Source: Acidovorax sp.
GTDB lineage: Bacteria > Pseudomonadota > Gammaproteobacteria > Burkholderiales > Burkholderiaceae_C
Reading direction: 5' to 3'
Length of the DNA: 64,000 bases
Assembly: GCF_021287135.1 (NCBI RefSeq)
Contig: NZ_JAJTBB010000006.1
Coordinates: forward strand, 1 to 64,000
Under the pieces are notes generated by a model. It was not told the DNA's origin and ran no database searches. It saw nothing but the letters and a program-made list of their open reading frames with translations. The translations under genes were made by a program, and so were the position numbers. Shown one piece after another: positions 50,977-59,267 of the stretch (position 1 is the first letter of the stretch; each line of letters starts with the position of its first letter).

Positions 50977-51996
50977 ATGAATCCAGCAATTCCAGCTTCA
51001 AAAAATCACTCCATCGAAACCCTGCGTGCCGCCGCAGTGGTCCTCGTTTTCGTGAATCACCTGCATTCACTGAATATTCTCACGATTCCCTATTTTGGTA
51101 TCTCGGGAGGATGGATTGGGGTTCAGATATTTTTTGTCATCAGCGGATATCTCATCATCCAGAGTGCTTTGCGGTACTCTGCCGCAGATTACGTCAAGCA
51201 TCGCGCGCTACGGATCTACCCGGCCTACCTTTTTTGGTTCTTCCTGTTCTCATTGGTTTTCCAGCAGCTTCAATGGAACACGATTGACGTAAAGAGCCTG
51301 TTGATCCACTTGGTTTTTCTTCAGCACTTTTTCCCGGCTGCCTACGAGAAGTACAACGCGCTGAGCGTCAGCTGGACGCTGACCATCGAGATGGTCTGGT
51401 ACGTGGTGGCATTCTTCATTGCCGCCAGGTTTGCCAAAAGCCCCACCAAAATCACAGCGGCCTTTGTGATCGTGGCCTGCTTCTGGGTGTATGGCGGAAT
51501 GAGATGGCATCCCCTGATCAACCGCCTGGAAGGGATTTACATCTATTTCTTCATTCAGAACAGCGCGTTTGCACAGTTGCCGTTCTTCCTGTTTGGTGCA
51601 TGGATTGCGGTGAAGCAGCCAAAATATGACAAGGCAGCTTTGTTGTCCCTGTTTGTGTCCACCATCGTGCTCTACAAGGCGTGGGAGCCGGTGTTCATGA
51701 CACCAATATTCATCACCGGCCTGGGTATTTCAGCCCTCTTTCTGCTGTTGAAGGATACGGAATATAAAAATCCGAAATTCGTGAAAACGCTTTCCGATAT
51801 TTCTTATTCTTTTTATCTCATTCACTACCCGATCTTGGTGCTGTCAGCCCATGTGGTTCAGAACAAGTACCAGCGAACGCTGCTGGCGTTCGTCGCGACG
51901 GTCGCCGTCTCGTATATCAGCTACAAGCTGATTGAACAGCCGTTCATGAACATGGCAAAAAAGCGGTCCAAGGACGCCAGCCCTAGCGCAGCCTGA
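50977..51996 (+). CDS. Acyltransferase 3 family membrane protein (OafA/YrhL type)
   Basis: This 339-residue polytopic protein has about ten predicted membrane helices. The acyltransferase 3 signature is in IETLRAAAVVLVFVNHLHSL (His in helix 1), GISGGWIGVQIFFVISGYLI and KHRALRIYPAYLFWFFL. The family transfers acetyl or other acyl groups to exported polysaccharides or lipids. Codon use is clearly more AT-rich than in neighbouring genes, which suggests recent transfer. I chose the ATG at 50977 (MNPAIPASKNHSIETLRA). A secreted glycosidase follows on the other strand. Confidence 0.9.
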   Translation: MNPAIPASKNHSIETLRAAAVVLVFVNHLHSLNILTIPYFGISGGWIGVQIFFVISGYLIIQSALRYSAADYVKHRALRIYPAYLFWFFLFSLVFQQLQWNTIDVKSLLIHLVFLQHFFPAAYEKYNALSVSWTLTIEMVWYVVAFFIAARFAKSPTKITAAFVIVACFWVYGGMRWHPLINRLEGIYIYFFIQNSAFAQLPFFLFGAWIAVKQPKYDKAALLSLFVSTIVLYKAWEPVFMTPIFITGLGISALFLLLKDTEYKNPKFVKTLSDISYSFYLIHYPILVLSAHVVQNKYQRTLLAFVATVAVSYISYKLIEQPFMNMAKKRSKDASPSAA

Positions 51997-52050
51997 GGCC
52001 AACAAGCCGCCGGGCCCTGTGGCGGGAACCCGGCGGAGAGCGTGGGGCTC

Positions 52051-53934
52051 CTAGGGGGCTGTCAGCGACGCGGCCTGGGCGCGGGGCAGCCGCTGCGCTG
52101 CCGCCTTGGTGATTTCGCGCACAAACAGTTTCTTCCAGGCGTCCTGGGTTGCGTCCTCGACCAGCTGGGGCATGAAGCCAAAGGCCAGCGTGCGGGGGCC
52201 GGTCAGCAAGATGCCCTGGTCCTTTTGCAGCAGTTCGGTCGCTTGTACGTGGTATCCGGGCCGGGGGACGAGGGATGCGTAACCGGTGTACAGGTGCTTG
52301 GAAGGCTTGAGCCGGTAGATCTTGCCGTCGAGAAGGAAAATGCCGCCGGTCTTTTTCCATTCGATATGGGCGATGCCGAACACTTCGTGCATCCAGTCGG
52401 ACGTCGGTTTACCGTTTTCGTCAAATTCGCCCAGGCGCATGTCCTGGATGAGGACACCGCCCTTTTTCCAGAAGGCCGTGAGCTGGGTCTTGATGCTGGC
52501 AGGCAAGGCTGCCTGGTGGGGGACCAGGATCGCGTCCATTTGCTCCACCAGGGCGTCGCCCTGCAGCAGGTTCTTTTCTCCCAGGACATGGACCTCCAGG
52601 CCCGGCTCGCTGCTCAGGATCTTGTAGGCGGCAAACAAGGCGTCGCGGTGCGTGTTGCGGCCGGCGCTGCGTTCACCGTGCCAGACGTAGAAATTGGAGG
52701 CGGAGCCGAGGATGCCGATCCTGGTGCGCCGGCTTGTCGCGGCGGCCGCGCTGTTGTCCTGCTGGGCCTTGGCCGCGCTGGCGTGGAGCTTCGCCATTTC
52801 AGGGCTGGCCAGCGGGCCGCCCGGCCGGTGCTCGAAGCCGCCCACTTCGTAGCCCATCACGCGGGCCTGCGACAGCGACTGTGTGATGGAGCGTTGGATC
52901 ACCGGAATCAGCTCGGGCGTTTTCTTCGCCGCCTCCCAGCGCTCTCCGTAGGCACCGACCATGATCTGCTTGTAGCCCAGCGAGCCCAGGTAATTGGCCA
53001 GGGTGGGCAGCACGTCGGCATCCGGCACCAGGTTGTAGCCGTCGTAAAAATTGAAGTCGATGATGGCGATGTCGATGCAGGGCGCCAGCTTTTCGACGAT
53101 TCCGGTGGCGTAGATGGCGTCGTGCGAGGTGAAGGTCTCTGCGAAATAGCCCATCGCTTGCGCACCCTGCGTGCGGATCACGTCTGCATAGGCACAGGTG
53201 GCTTCGCGCAGGCGTTCTTCGCGAAACTCCTTGTGGGCGTGCAACAAGGGTTCGGGCTTGGGAACACCGCCGGCAATGTTGTTGTTGTAGTTGATGACGG
53301 GCTGTTTGGCGTTGTACAGGCGGGCAAAGGCGTTCTGGGTGGACTCCTTGTAGTCCCGCCATTGGTAGCCCATCTGGCCGTATTTGATTTCGTGCTCTTC
53401 CTGCAGCCCGATCGCGAAGCCCAGCACCTTGGCGGGATACCGTTGGGAGAAGTGCGCGACGGTCTGCGCGATGAACGGGGTCGCGTACTTGCGCACGGCG
53501 GGGTCGGCAAAGTCCGGCTGCCAGCTGGGGTCGCCGGAGAAGTTCCGCAGCGCCATGTCCGGATGTGCGGTGGCCAGCCATTGCGGCACGGTGGATTTGC
53601 CGGGCACGACCTGGCCGTTGTCGTCCTTGTACGGCCGCCCGCCCATGTCGATCACCGGCAGCAGCGACAGGCCGGCGTTGACCAGGGCATCCATCAGCGC
53701 GTGGTAGTGCGCGAACGCATACTCGCCCCTGCGGCTTTCGATGTCGGACCAGTTCAGGTAGACGGTGGCGTGGGTGAAGCCCTGGGCCTTGAGTTCTGCG
53801 GGCAAGTTCTTGTTGCGCTGGTAGTCCCAGGGCATCACGATGATGCTGGAGACAGGTGCGGTGGGCGCGGCCTGCACGCCCAGGGGCAACAGTGAGAACA
53901 GGACCAGGGCTGCGGTGCAAAGGTGTTTTTTCAT
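52051..53934 (-). CDS. Secreted GH42-like glycoside hydrolase (beta-galactosidase-like)
   Basis: The protein has 627 residues with a Sec signal (MKKHLCTAALVLFSLLPLGV, then QAAP). The catalytic TIM barrel begins IIVMPWDYQRNKNLPAELKA. The region KVLGFAIGLQEEHEIKYGQM carries candidate acid/base carboxylates at the place of the GH42 acid/base Glu. MGYFAETFTSHDAIYATGIV may hold the nucleophile. The second half (RIGILGSASNFYVWHGERSA and KTQLTAFWKKGGVLIQDMRL) resembles the trimerisation (glutamine-amidotransferase-like) domain of GH42. The sugar substrate is not known. With the acyltransferase next to it, a role in modifying or degrading exported polysaccharide is possible. Confidence 0.75.
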   Translation of the reverse strand: MKKHLCTAALVLFSLLPLGVQAAPTAPVSSIIVMPWDYQRNKNLPAELKAQGFTHATVYLNWSDIESRRGEYAFAHYHALMDALVNAGLSLLPVIDMGGRPYKDDNGQVVPGKSTVPQWLATAHPDMALRNFSGDPSWQPDFADPAVRKYATPFIAQTVAHFSQRYPAKVLGFAIGLQEEHEIKYGQMGYQWRDYKESTQNAFARLYNAKQPVINYNNNIAGGVPKPEPLLHAHKEFREERLREATCAYADVIRTQGAQAMGYFAETFTSHDAIYATGIVEKLAPCIDIAIIDFNFYDGYNLVPDADVLPTLANYLGSLGYKQIMVGAYGERWEAAKKTPELIPVIQRSITQSLSQARVMGYEVGGFEHRPGGPLASPEMAKLHASAAKAQQDNSAAAATSRRTRIGILGSASNFYVWHGERSAGRNTHRDALFAAYKILSSEPGLEVHVLGEKNLLQGDALVEQMDAILVPHQAALPASIKTQLTAFWKKGGVLIQDMRLGEFDENGKPTSDWMHEVFGIAHIEWKKTGGIFLLDGKIYRLKPSKHLYTGYASLVPRPGYHVQATELLQKDQGILLTGPRTLAFGFMPQLVEDATQDAWKKLFVREITKAAAQRLPRAQAASLTAP

Positions 53935-54099
53935 GGAGTGGATCGGCGCAGTGGCCGGGTGAGACTGCCGGTGTCCCCACCGCGAGCGGCGTCCCATCGA
54001 CAGGCCGCCCCGACAGATGGAGCCCGGCGATTGTTCCATGAACGCTGTTGCAACTTGCCTTGAAAAGGCGCAGCGCGGCGCGGCGCGGACGGGGGCCTG

Positions 54100-54837
54100 C
54101 TACCCCAGCGCGCGGACCCGCTCCGCCAGCTCCTGCACGTAGTGGTCGGTGATGCCCAGCACTTCGCACTGCGCCACCAACTGGTCGAGGTAGTCGCGGT
54201 TGCTGCCCATGCGGCCGCAGGCGCGCGCGATGGTGGCGGCTGTGGCCTGCAGCGACAGGTGGGCCCGGTACTGGGGGTGGGCGGTGTTGGCGGCCAGCAC
54301 CAGTGCCCGGGCGAGGGGGCTTTGGGGGGTGCGCAGGGGCATCAGCGCGGGGCAGTAGGCGCCGGTGATCATCTCGCGCCGCCACAGGAGGCGGGATTCG
54401 CCGTCCACGCAGGGCGCGGGAATGCGGAACGCCAGTCCTTCGCAGACCTGGTCGTCGGCCGGCTGCAGGGTGAGCACCAGGCCCGGGCAGTCGGGCGTGC
54501 CGCGGCCGATGCTGGTGCTCAGCGCGAAGCGGCGGGCAAAGCGCGGCAGCACGGCCCGGCGCACCTCGTCGAATTCGACGCCGGGGTTCCACATCAGGGA
54601 GCCGTAGGCGAACACCCACAGCGCCTCCTGCCGCGCGCAAACGCCCGCCAGCACGGCGCGGCGGGAGCGCTCTACGTCCTGGTCGGGCAGGCGCCAGTCG
54701 GCCGGCAGGCCCTCGCTGCGGGCCTGGGCGTCCCATTCGGCGAGGACTTCGTCGGTCAGGCGCAGCCCGCAGGCGTGGGGCGGGGTCACACGGCCTTGCA
54801 GCTCGGGCAGGTGCACAAATGCGGTGGGCGTGGTCAT
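54100..54837 (-). CDS. ChaC-like gamma-glutamylcyclotransferase
   Basis: This 245-residue protein has the ChaC/GGCT signature VFAYGSLMWNPGVEFDE at about 76-92, then RFARRFALSTSIGRGTPDCP and GLVLTLQPADDQVCEGLAFR. The Glu expected for catalysis lies in the second half (REMITGAYCPALM). These enzymes cleave glutathione or gamma-glutamyl peptides to 5-oxoproline. I used the ATG at 54837 (MTTPTAFVHLPELQG); an ATG five codons earlier (54852) is also possible, and neither has a strong ribosome-binding site. The open frame further upstream is not conserved. Confidence 0.85.
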   Translation of the reverse strand: MTTPTAFVHLPELQGRVTPPHACGLRLTDEVLAEWDAQARSEGLPADWRLPDQDVERSRRAVLAGVCARQEALWVFAYGSLMWNPGVEFDEVRRAVLPRFARRFALSTSIGRGTPDCPGLVLTLQPADDQVCEGLAFRIPAPCVDGESRLLWRREMITGAYCPALMPLRTPQSPLARALVLAANTAHPQYRAHLSLQATAATIARACGRMGSNRDYLDQLVAQCEVLGITDHYVQELAERVRALG

Positions 54838-55060
54838 GCAGGCGTGGGCCATCCGTCGTTGAATCACCCCGACTGTAGTGGGCCGAGAATGGGAGATAAA
54901 TAGACCGGCGGCCAACTCTGTGTTCCAGTGCTGACACCAGTGTCGGCACCTGTGGGCGCGCCGCTGCAGCCGCCGGGGCCGCGGCGGCGGCTGGCGCGTG
55001 CGCGCGGCGGTGCGTCCGTTGTTGTCTTTGTCGTTGTTGTTTCCCGAGGAATTGGTTTTC

Positions 55061-55876
55061 ATGGCTTCTGCCCGCGCGGCCTCGTCCCGCAGCCCCCGTG
55101 CCCGTGGTCCGGCGCTACCGCCGGACGCCGCCGCGACTCCCTCCACCCCGCCCAGCGCCGTGCCCGCCGTGGCGCTGTCGCAGCGCGAGCGCCAGCGGGA
55201 GGCCAAGCGCCACGCGGTGCTGCAGGCGGCGGCGCAGCTGTTCAACGAGCGGGGCTTCCATGCCACCTCGCTCGACGACATTGCCGCGCGGCTGAATGTC
55301 ACCAAGCCCACGCTGTACTACTACGTGAAGAACAAGGACGAGATCCTGCTGCAGTGCGTGGGCCGGGGGCTGGCGCTGATGCTGGAGGGCATCGAGGCGT
55401 CCCGGGCGGCCGGAGGCCGCGCGGTCGACCAGCTGGTGGCGTGCATGCGGGTCTACGCCCGCATCGTCACCCAGGATTTCGGCATGTGCCTCATTCGCGT
55501 GGGCGACGAGCAGCTGCCGCCCGACAGCCGCAAGGCGCTGCGCCGCCTGAAGGCGGCCGTGGACCAGGAACTGCGCCGGCTGGTAGCCGCGGGCGTGGCG
55601 GAGGGTTCCCTGCAGCCCTGCGATCCCAAGATGACGGCGTTCGTGATTGCCGGCGCGCTCAGCTGGATCGGCCGCTGGTACCAGCCGGGCGGGCCGTACA
55701 CGCCGGACGAGGTGGCGCAGCAGTGCATTGACACGCTGATGGGCGGGGTGCTGCGGCGGCCGGAAGCGCCGGTACCGGCGGCACCGGCGCGTGCGCCCGC
55801 CGTATCGCCCGGCCCACCGCCCCGTGCAAGGCGCGGGGCCACGCCCGCCCGTGGCAAGCCCGCGGGGCCGGCATGA
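55061..55876 (+). CDS. TetR-family transcriptional regulator
   Basis: This 271-residue regulator has a disordered Ala/Pro-rich N-terminal extension of about 45 residues, unusual for the family. The helix-turn-helix follows (VLQAAAQLFNERGFHATSLD, DIAARLNVTKPTLYYYVKNK) and then a TetR_C-type ligand domain. A second Pro/Arg-rich tail ends the protein. The ligand-domain pattern MRVYARIVTQDFGMCLIRVG resembles AcrR/FadR-like members. The start is the ATG at 55061 with CGAGGA upstream. No obvious target is adjacent, since the left neighbour diverges and the right one converges. Confidence 0.85.
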   Translation: MASARAASSRSPRARGPALPPDAAATPSTPPSAVPAVALSQRERQREAKRHAVLQAAAQLFNERGFHATSLDDIAARLNVTKPTLYYYVKNKDEILLQCVGRGLALMLEGIEASRAAGGRAVDQLVACMRVYARIVTQDFGMCLIRVGDEQLPPDSRKALRRLKAAVDQELRRLVAAGVAEGSLQPCDPKMTAFVIAGALSWIGRWYQPGGPYTPDEVAQQCIDTLMGGVLRRPEAPVPAAPARAPAVSPGPPPRARRGATPARGKPAGPA

Positions 55877-55895
55877 TGCAGGTCTGCAGAGAATG

Positions 55896-55956
55896 AGGTA
55901 CTTTTTTGCCTCCAGTGCCCGTCCTGTAAGCGCTGGAAGCTATAAAAAGTGTAGCG
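55896..55956 (-). repeat. Interspersed double-hairpin repeat, copy 7 (reverse orientation)
   Basis: Read on the minus strand: CTACACTTTTTATAGC, TTCCAGCGCTT, GGGCACTGGAGGC. The right arm of the second hairpin is decayed (GGCACT instead of AAGCGCT). It lies between the converging TetR and cueR genes and is the only copy in this orientation. Confidence 0.7.
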
Positions 55957-55957
55957 A

Positions 55958-56437
55958 CTATGCGGCCGGCTTGGCCAGGTCGTCCAGGATCGGGCATTCG
56001 GGCCGGTCGTTGCCCTGGCAGCATGAGACCAGGGTTTGCAGCGTGCGCTGCATGGCCTGCATGGCGGCGATGCGGGTGTTCAGGTCGTCGATGTGGGCCT
56101 GGGCGATGCGCTTGACCTGGCTGCTGGCGCGGCTGCGGTCGTGCCACAGGCCCAGCAGCTCGGCGATCTCTTCCATCGAAAAGCCCAGGTCGCGCGCGCG
56201 GCGGATGAAGTGCAGCGCGTGCACGTCGGCCTCGGTGTACTGGCGGTAGCCGCTGTCCGTGCGGGCCACGCCGGTGATGAGGCCCAGCGATTCGTAGTGC
56301 CGCACCATGCGCGCCGAGATGCCTGCGCGCCGGGCGGCGGTGCCGATGGCCACGGGCCAGGCAGTGGCGCGCTCTGCGCGGCGGGGGGCGCTCGTGCGGG
56401 GCGCGTTGTGAACCGGGGGCAAGGTGTGCTGCGGCAT
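55958..56437 (-). CDS. cueR: CueR-type copper-responsive MerR regulator
   Basis: This 159-residue protein has the MerR winged helix (VAIGTAARRAGISARMVRHY, then ESLGLITGVARTDSGYRQYT) and a dimerisation helix, ending with the metal-binding loop CCQGNDRPECPILDDLA. The two loop cysteines about eight residues apart correspond to Cys112 and Cys120 of CueR, which bind a monovalent ion. An N-terminal extension of about 28 residues precedes the usual start. CueR activates promoters with an over-long spacer when Cu(I) is bound. It is co-directional with copZ (31 bp gap). Confidence 0.9.
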   Translation of the reverse strand: MPQHTLPPVHNAPRTSAPRRAERATAWPVAIGTAARRAGISARMVRHYESLGLITGVARTDSGYRQYTEADVHALHFIRRARDLGFSMEEIAELLGLWHDRSRASSQVKRIAQAHIDDLNTRIAAMQAMQRTLQTLVSCCQGNDRPECPILDDLAKPAA

Positions 56438-56468
56438 GGCGGGCAGAAAAAGGGGGGTGAAGGCCGGG

Positions 56469-56681
56469 TCAGGCCGCGACGGTGTAGCCCTCTTCGGCAA
56501 TGGCGGCGGCAATCGCCTCGCGGGGTGCGGTGCTGTCCACGTCCACCTTGCCGCTGGCGCGGTCGATGCGCACCTGGGCCTGGGGGTCCACCTGCTGGAC
56601 GGCCTGGGTGACGGCGCGTTCGCAGTGGCCGCAGGTCATGCCCTGGACTTGGAAGGTGGTCGTGGTGGTGTTGCTGGTCAT
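56469..56681 (-). CDS. copZ: Copper chaperone CopZ (heavy-metal-associated domain)
   Basis: This 70-residue single HMA domain has the metal-binding motif MTCGHC at residues 15-20 (FQVQGMTCGHCERAVTQAV) and ends EEGYTVAA. It binds Cu(I) through the two cysteines and hands it to CopA or CueR. The start is the ATG at 56681. It is transcribed with cueR from a CueR-type operator at 56759-56783. The chaperone, regulator and efflux pump together form a complete copper-homeostasis module. Confidence 0.92.
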   Translation of the reverse strand: MTSNTTTTTFQVQGMTCGHCERAVTQAVQQVDPQAQVRIDRASGKVDVDSTAPREAIAAAIAEEGYTVAA

Positions 56682-56758
56682 GGTGAAAACTCCTGGGTCG
56701 GTCGGTAAAAGTGCGGGATCGGCCGAAACCGTGCGATCCCACGGGTGCCGATGGTGAA

Positions 56759-56783
56759 GCTTGACACCGTGGCAAAGTCAAGC
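56759..56783 (-). promoter_or_regulatory. CueR operator of the copZ-cueR promoter
   Basis: GCTTGAC (56759-56765) and GTCAAGC (56777-56783) flank 11 bp. On the minus strand this gives TTGACTTTGCC as a -35-like element followed by TCACCATC. The same order appears at the copA promoter, which is the best evidence that both are CueR sites. Confidence 0.75.
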
Positions 56784-56826
56784 GATTGTGAAGGCACTGA
56801 CGGCGCGAGGGTTGATGCCGCGCAAC

Positions 56827-56851
56827 GCTTGACCTTGCCATCGCGTCAAGG
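56827..56851 (+). promoter_or_regulatory. CueR operator of the copA promoter
   Basis: GCTTGAC (56827-56833) and GTCAAGG (56845-56851) flank 11 bp, with TTGACCTTGCC as the -35-like element and TCACCATC just after. It matches the copZ-side operator in spacing and flanks. It ends 15 bp before the copA start, so the leader is very short. Confidence 0.75.
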
Positions 56852-56866
56852 ATCACCATCCCTGCC

Positions 56867-59143
56867 ATGAACACCACCACCCCTCCTCTGGCTGCCTCGG
56901 CAGCGCCCCCGGAATCCCTGCACTCGCTCGACCTGGGTATTTCCGGCATGACCTGTGCCAGCTGCGTCGGCCGCGTCGAGCGCGCGCTGCGCAAGGTGCC
57001 GGGCGTGCAGGACGCCTCGGTCAACCTGGCCACCGAATCGGCCCGCGTGGCGTTTGCCACCGGCCCGGGCGGGGGCGACGCGGCCGCCATGGAGGCCCAG
57101 CTGCGCCGCGCGGTGCGCAACGCGGGCTACGAGCCGCGGGCGGCCGGCCAGGATGAGGCGCCGGAAGACGCCTCGCCCTGGGCGGGCTTTCTGCCGGTGG
57201 GCGTCGGGCTGGCGCTGTCGGCGCCGCTGGTGCTGCCCATGCTGGGCGACCTGTTCGGGCAGCACTGGATGCTGCCCGCCTGGGTGCAGTTCCTGCTGGC
57301 CACGCCGGTGCAGTTCATCCTGGGGGCGCGGTTCTACAAGGCGGGCTGGCATGCGGCGCGGGCGCTGTCGGGCAACATGGACCTGCTGGTGGCGCTGGGC
57401 ACCAGCGCGGGCTGGGGCCTGTCGATGTGGCTGTGGCTGACGGCCCCCACCGACCATCCGGGGCACGTGCCGCACCTGTATTTCGAGGCGTCGGCGGTGG
57501 TGGTCACCCTGGTGCTGCTGGGCAAGTGGCTGGAGGCGCGCGCCAAGCGCCAGACCACCGCGGCCATCCGCGCCCTGCATGCGCTGCGGCCGGACGTGGT
57601 GCACCTGCTGGGCAAGGGCGGCGAGGTGGACGTGCCCGTGGCCGAGGTGCTGGTGGGCGACCGCCTGGTGGTGCGGCCGGGCGAGCGGATTCCGGTGGAT
57701 GGCACGGTGGTGGAGGGGCACACGCAGGTCGATGAGTCCATGCTCACCGGCGAACCCCTGCCGGTGGCGCGCGACGCGGGCGCGGGCGTGACCGGGGGTT
57801 CCATCAACGGCGACGGCCGCATCGTGATGGAAGTGACGGCGGTGGGCGCCGAGACGGTGCTGGCCCAGATCATCCGCCTGGTGGAGGACGCCCAGGCCGC
57901 CAAGGCGCCCATCCAGCGGCTGGTGGACCAGGTCTCCGCGGTCTTCGTGCCCGTGGTGCTGGTGGTGGCGGTGGTCACGCTGCTGGGCTGGCTGGCCATG
58001 GGCGCGGGCCTGGAGGCCGCGCTGATCCACGCCGTGGCGGTGATGGTGATTGCCTGCCCCTGCGCACTGGGCCTGGCCACGCCCGCGGCCATCATGGCCG
58101 GCACGGGGGTGGCCGCCAAGCACGGCATCCTGATCAAGGACGCGCAGGCGCTGGAACTGGCCCACAAGGTGGACACGGTGGCGTTCGACAAGACCGGCAC
58201 CCTGACCGTGGGGCGCCCGCGGCTGACCGCATTCGAGGTGGTGCCGGGCGCCGACGAGGCCGTGGTGCTGGCGGCCGTGGCCGCCGTGCAAAGCGGCAGC
58301 GAACACCCGCTGGCCCGGGCCGTGGTGGCGGCCGCCGCCGAGCGGCAGCTGCCCCTGGCCGGGCCCGATGGCGTGCGCGCCGTGCCCGGCCGCGGCACCG
58401 AGGGCGAGGTGGCTGGCCAGAGCTACCTGGTCGGCAGCCTGCGCTGGATGCAGGAGCTGGGGGTGGACCTGGGCCCGCTGGCGGGCCGGGCGCAGGTCCT
58501 GCAGCAGGAGGGCGCCACCGTCTCGGCGGTGGCGCAGCGCGTCACGCAGGGCCTGCAGCTGCGCGCCGTGCTGGCCTTTGGCGACGAGCCCAAGCCCGGC
58601 GCCCGGGAAGCCCTGGCGGCCCTGAAGGCGCGTGGCATCCGCACGGTGATGGTCTCGGGCGACAACCGCGGCGCCGCCGAGGCCATGGCCCGGCGCCTGG
58701 GGCTGGACCCGGAGGCGGGCGAGGTGATGGCGGAGGTGCTGCCGGGCGACAAGGCGGCCAAGGTGGCGGCGCTGCAACAGGGGGCCGATGGCAAGCGCCA
58801 TCAAGTTGCGATGGTAGGCGACGGCGTCAACGATGCCCCGGCGCTGGCGGCGGCCGACGTGGGCCTGGCCATGGGCAACGGCACCGACGTGGCCATGCAT
58901 GCGGCCGGCATCACGCTGATGCGCGGCGACCCGATGCTGGTGGCGGCCGCGCTGGACATCTCGCACCGCACGGTGCTCAAGATTCGCCAGAACCTCTTTT
59001 GGGCCTTTGCCTACAACGTGGCCGGCATTCCGCTGGCCGCGCTCGGGTACCTGAACCCGGTGGTGGCGGGGGCCGCCATGGCCTTGAGTTCGGTCAGCGT
59101 GATGGCGAATGCGCTCTTGCTCAAGCGCTGGCGCATGGGATAA
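56867..59143 (+). CDS. copA: Cu(I)-exporting P1B-type ATPase CopA
   Basis: This 758-residue heavy-metal ATPase has one N-terminal HMA domain with CASC (Cys30, Cys33). It also has the transmembrane CPC motif in [14 protein letters not shown] in the actuator domain ([12 protein letters not shown]), the phosphorylation loop DKTGTLTVG, the SEHPLA nucleotide motif and [12 protein letters not shown]. The last helices read [20 protein letters not shown] and [19 protein letters not shown], the usual MSSVSV-type ending. It pumps Cu(I) from the cytosol to the periplasm at ATP cost. It is divergent from copZ-cueR. Confidence 0.95.
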   Translation: MNTTTPPLAASAAPPESLHSLDLGISGMTCASCVGRVERALRKVPGVQDASVNLATESARVAFATGPGGGDAAAMEAQLRRAVRNAGYEPRAAGQDEAPEDASPWAGFLPVGVGLALSAPLVLPMLGDLFGQHWMLPAWVQFLLATPVQFILGARFYKAGWHAARALSGNMDLLVALGTSAGWGLSMWLWLTAPTDHPGHVPHLYFEASAVVVTLVLLGKWLEARAKRQTTAAIRALHALRPDVVHLLGKGGEVDVPVAEVLVGDRLVVRPGERIPVDGTVVEGHTQVDESMLTGEPLPVARDAGAGVTGGSINGDGRIVMEVTAVGAETVLAQIIRLVEDAQAAKAPIQRLVDQVSAVFVPVVLVVAVVTLLGWLAMGAGLEAALIHAVAVMVIACPCALGLATPAAIMAGTGVAAKHGILIKDAQALELAHKVDTVAFDKTGTLTVGRPRLTAFEVVPGADEAVVLAAVAAVQSGSEHPLARAVVAAAAERQLPLAGPDGVRAVPGRGTEGEVAGQSYLVGSLRWMQELGVDLGPLAGRAQVLQQEGATVSAVAQRVTQGLQLRAVLAFGDEPKPGAREALAALKARGIRTVMVSGDNRGAAEAMARRLGLDPEAGEVMAEVLPGDKAAKVAALQQGADGKRHQVAMVGDGVNDAPALAAADVGLAMGNGTDVAMHAAGITLMRGDPMLVAAALDISHRTVLKIRQNLFWAFAYNVAGIPLAALGYLNPVVAGAAMALSSVSVMANALLLKRWRMG

Positions 59144-59267
59144 ATACGTCCACGGGTACAACGGGTTCACAGTTGTCTGGCAAACTGCAACGATTTGTTG
59201 CGGAGCCGGGACCCGGGCGGCTGGGGAGGCAGGCGCGTGTACATATCAAAACGAAGGACGAACGATC

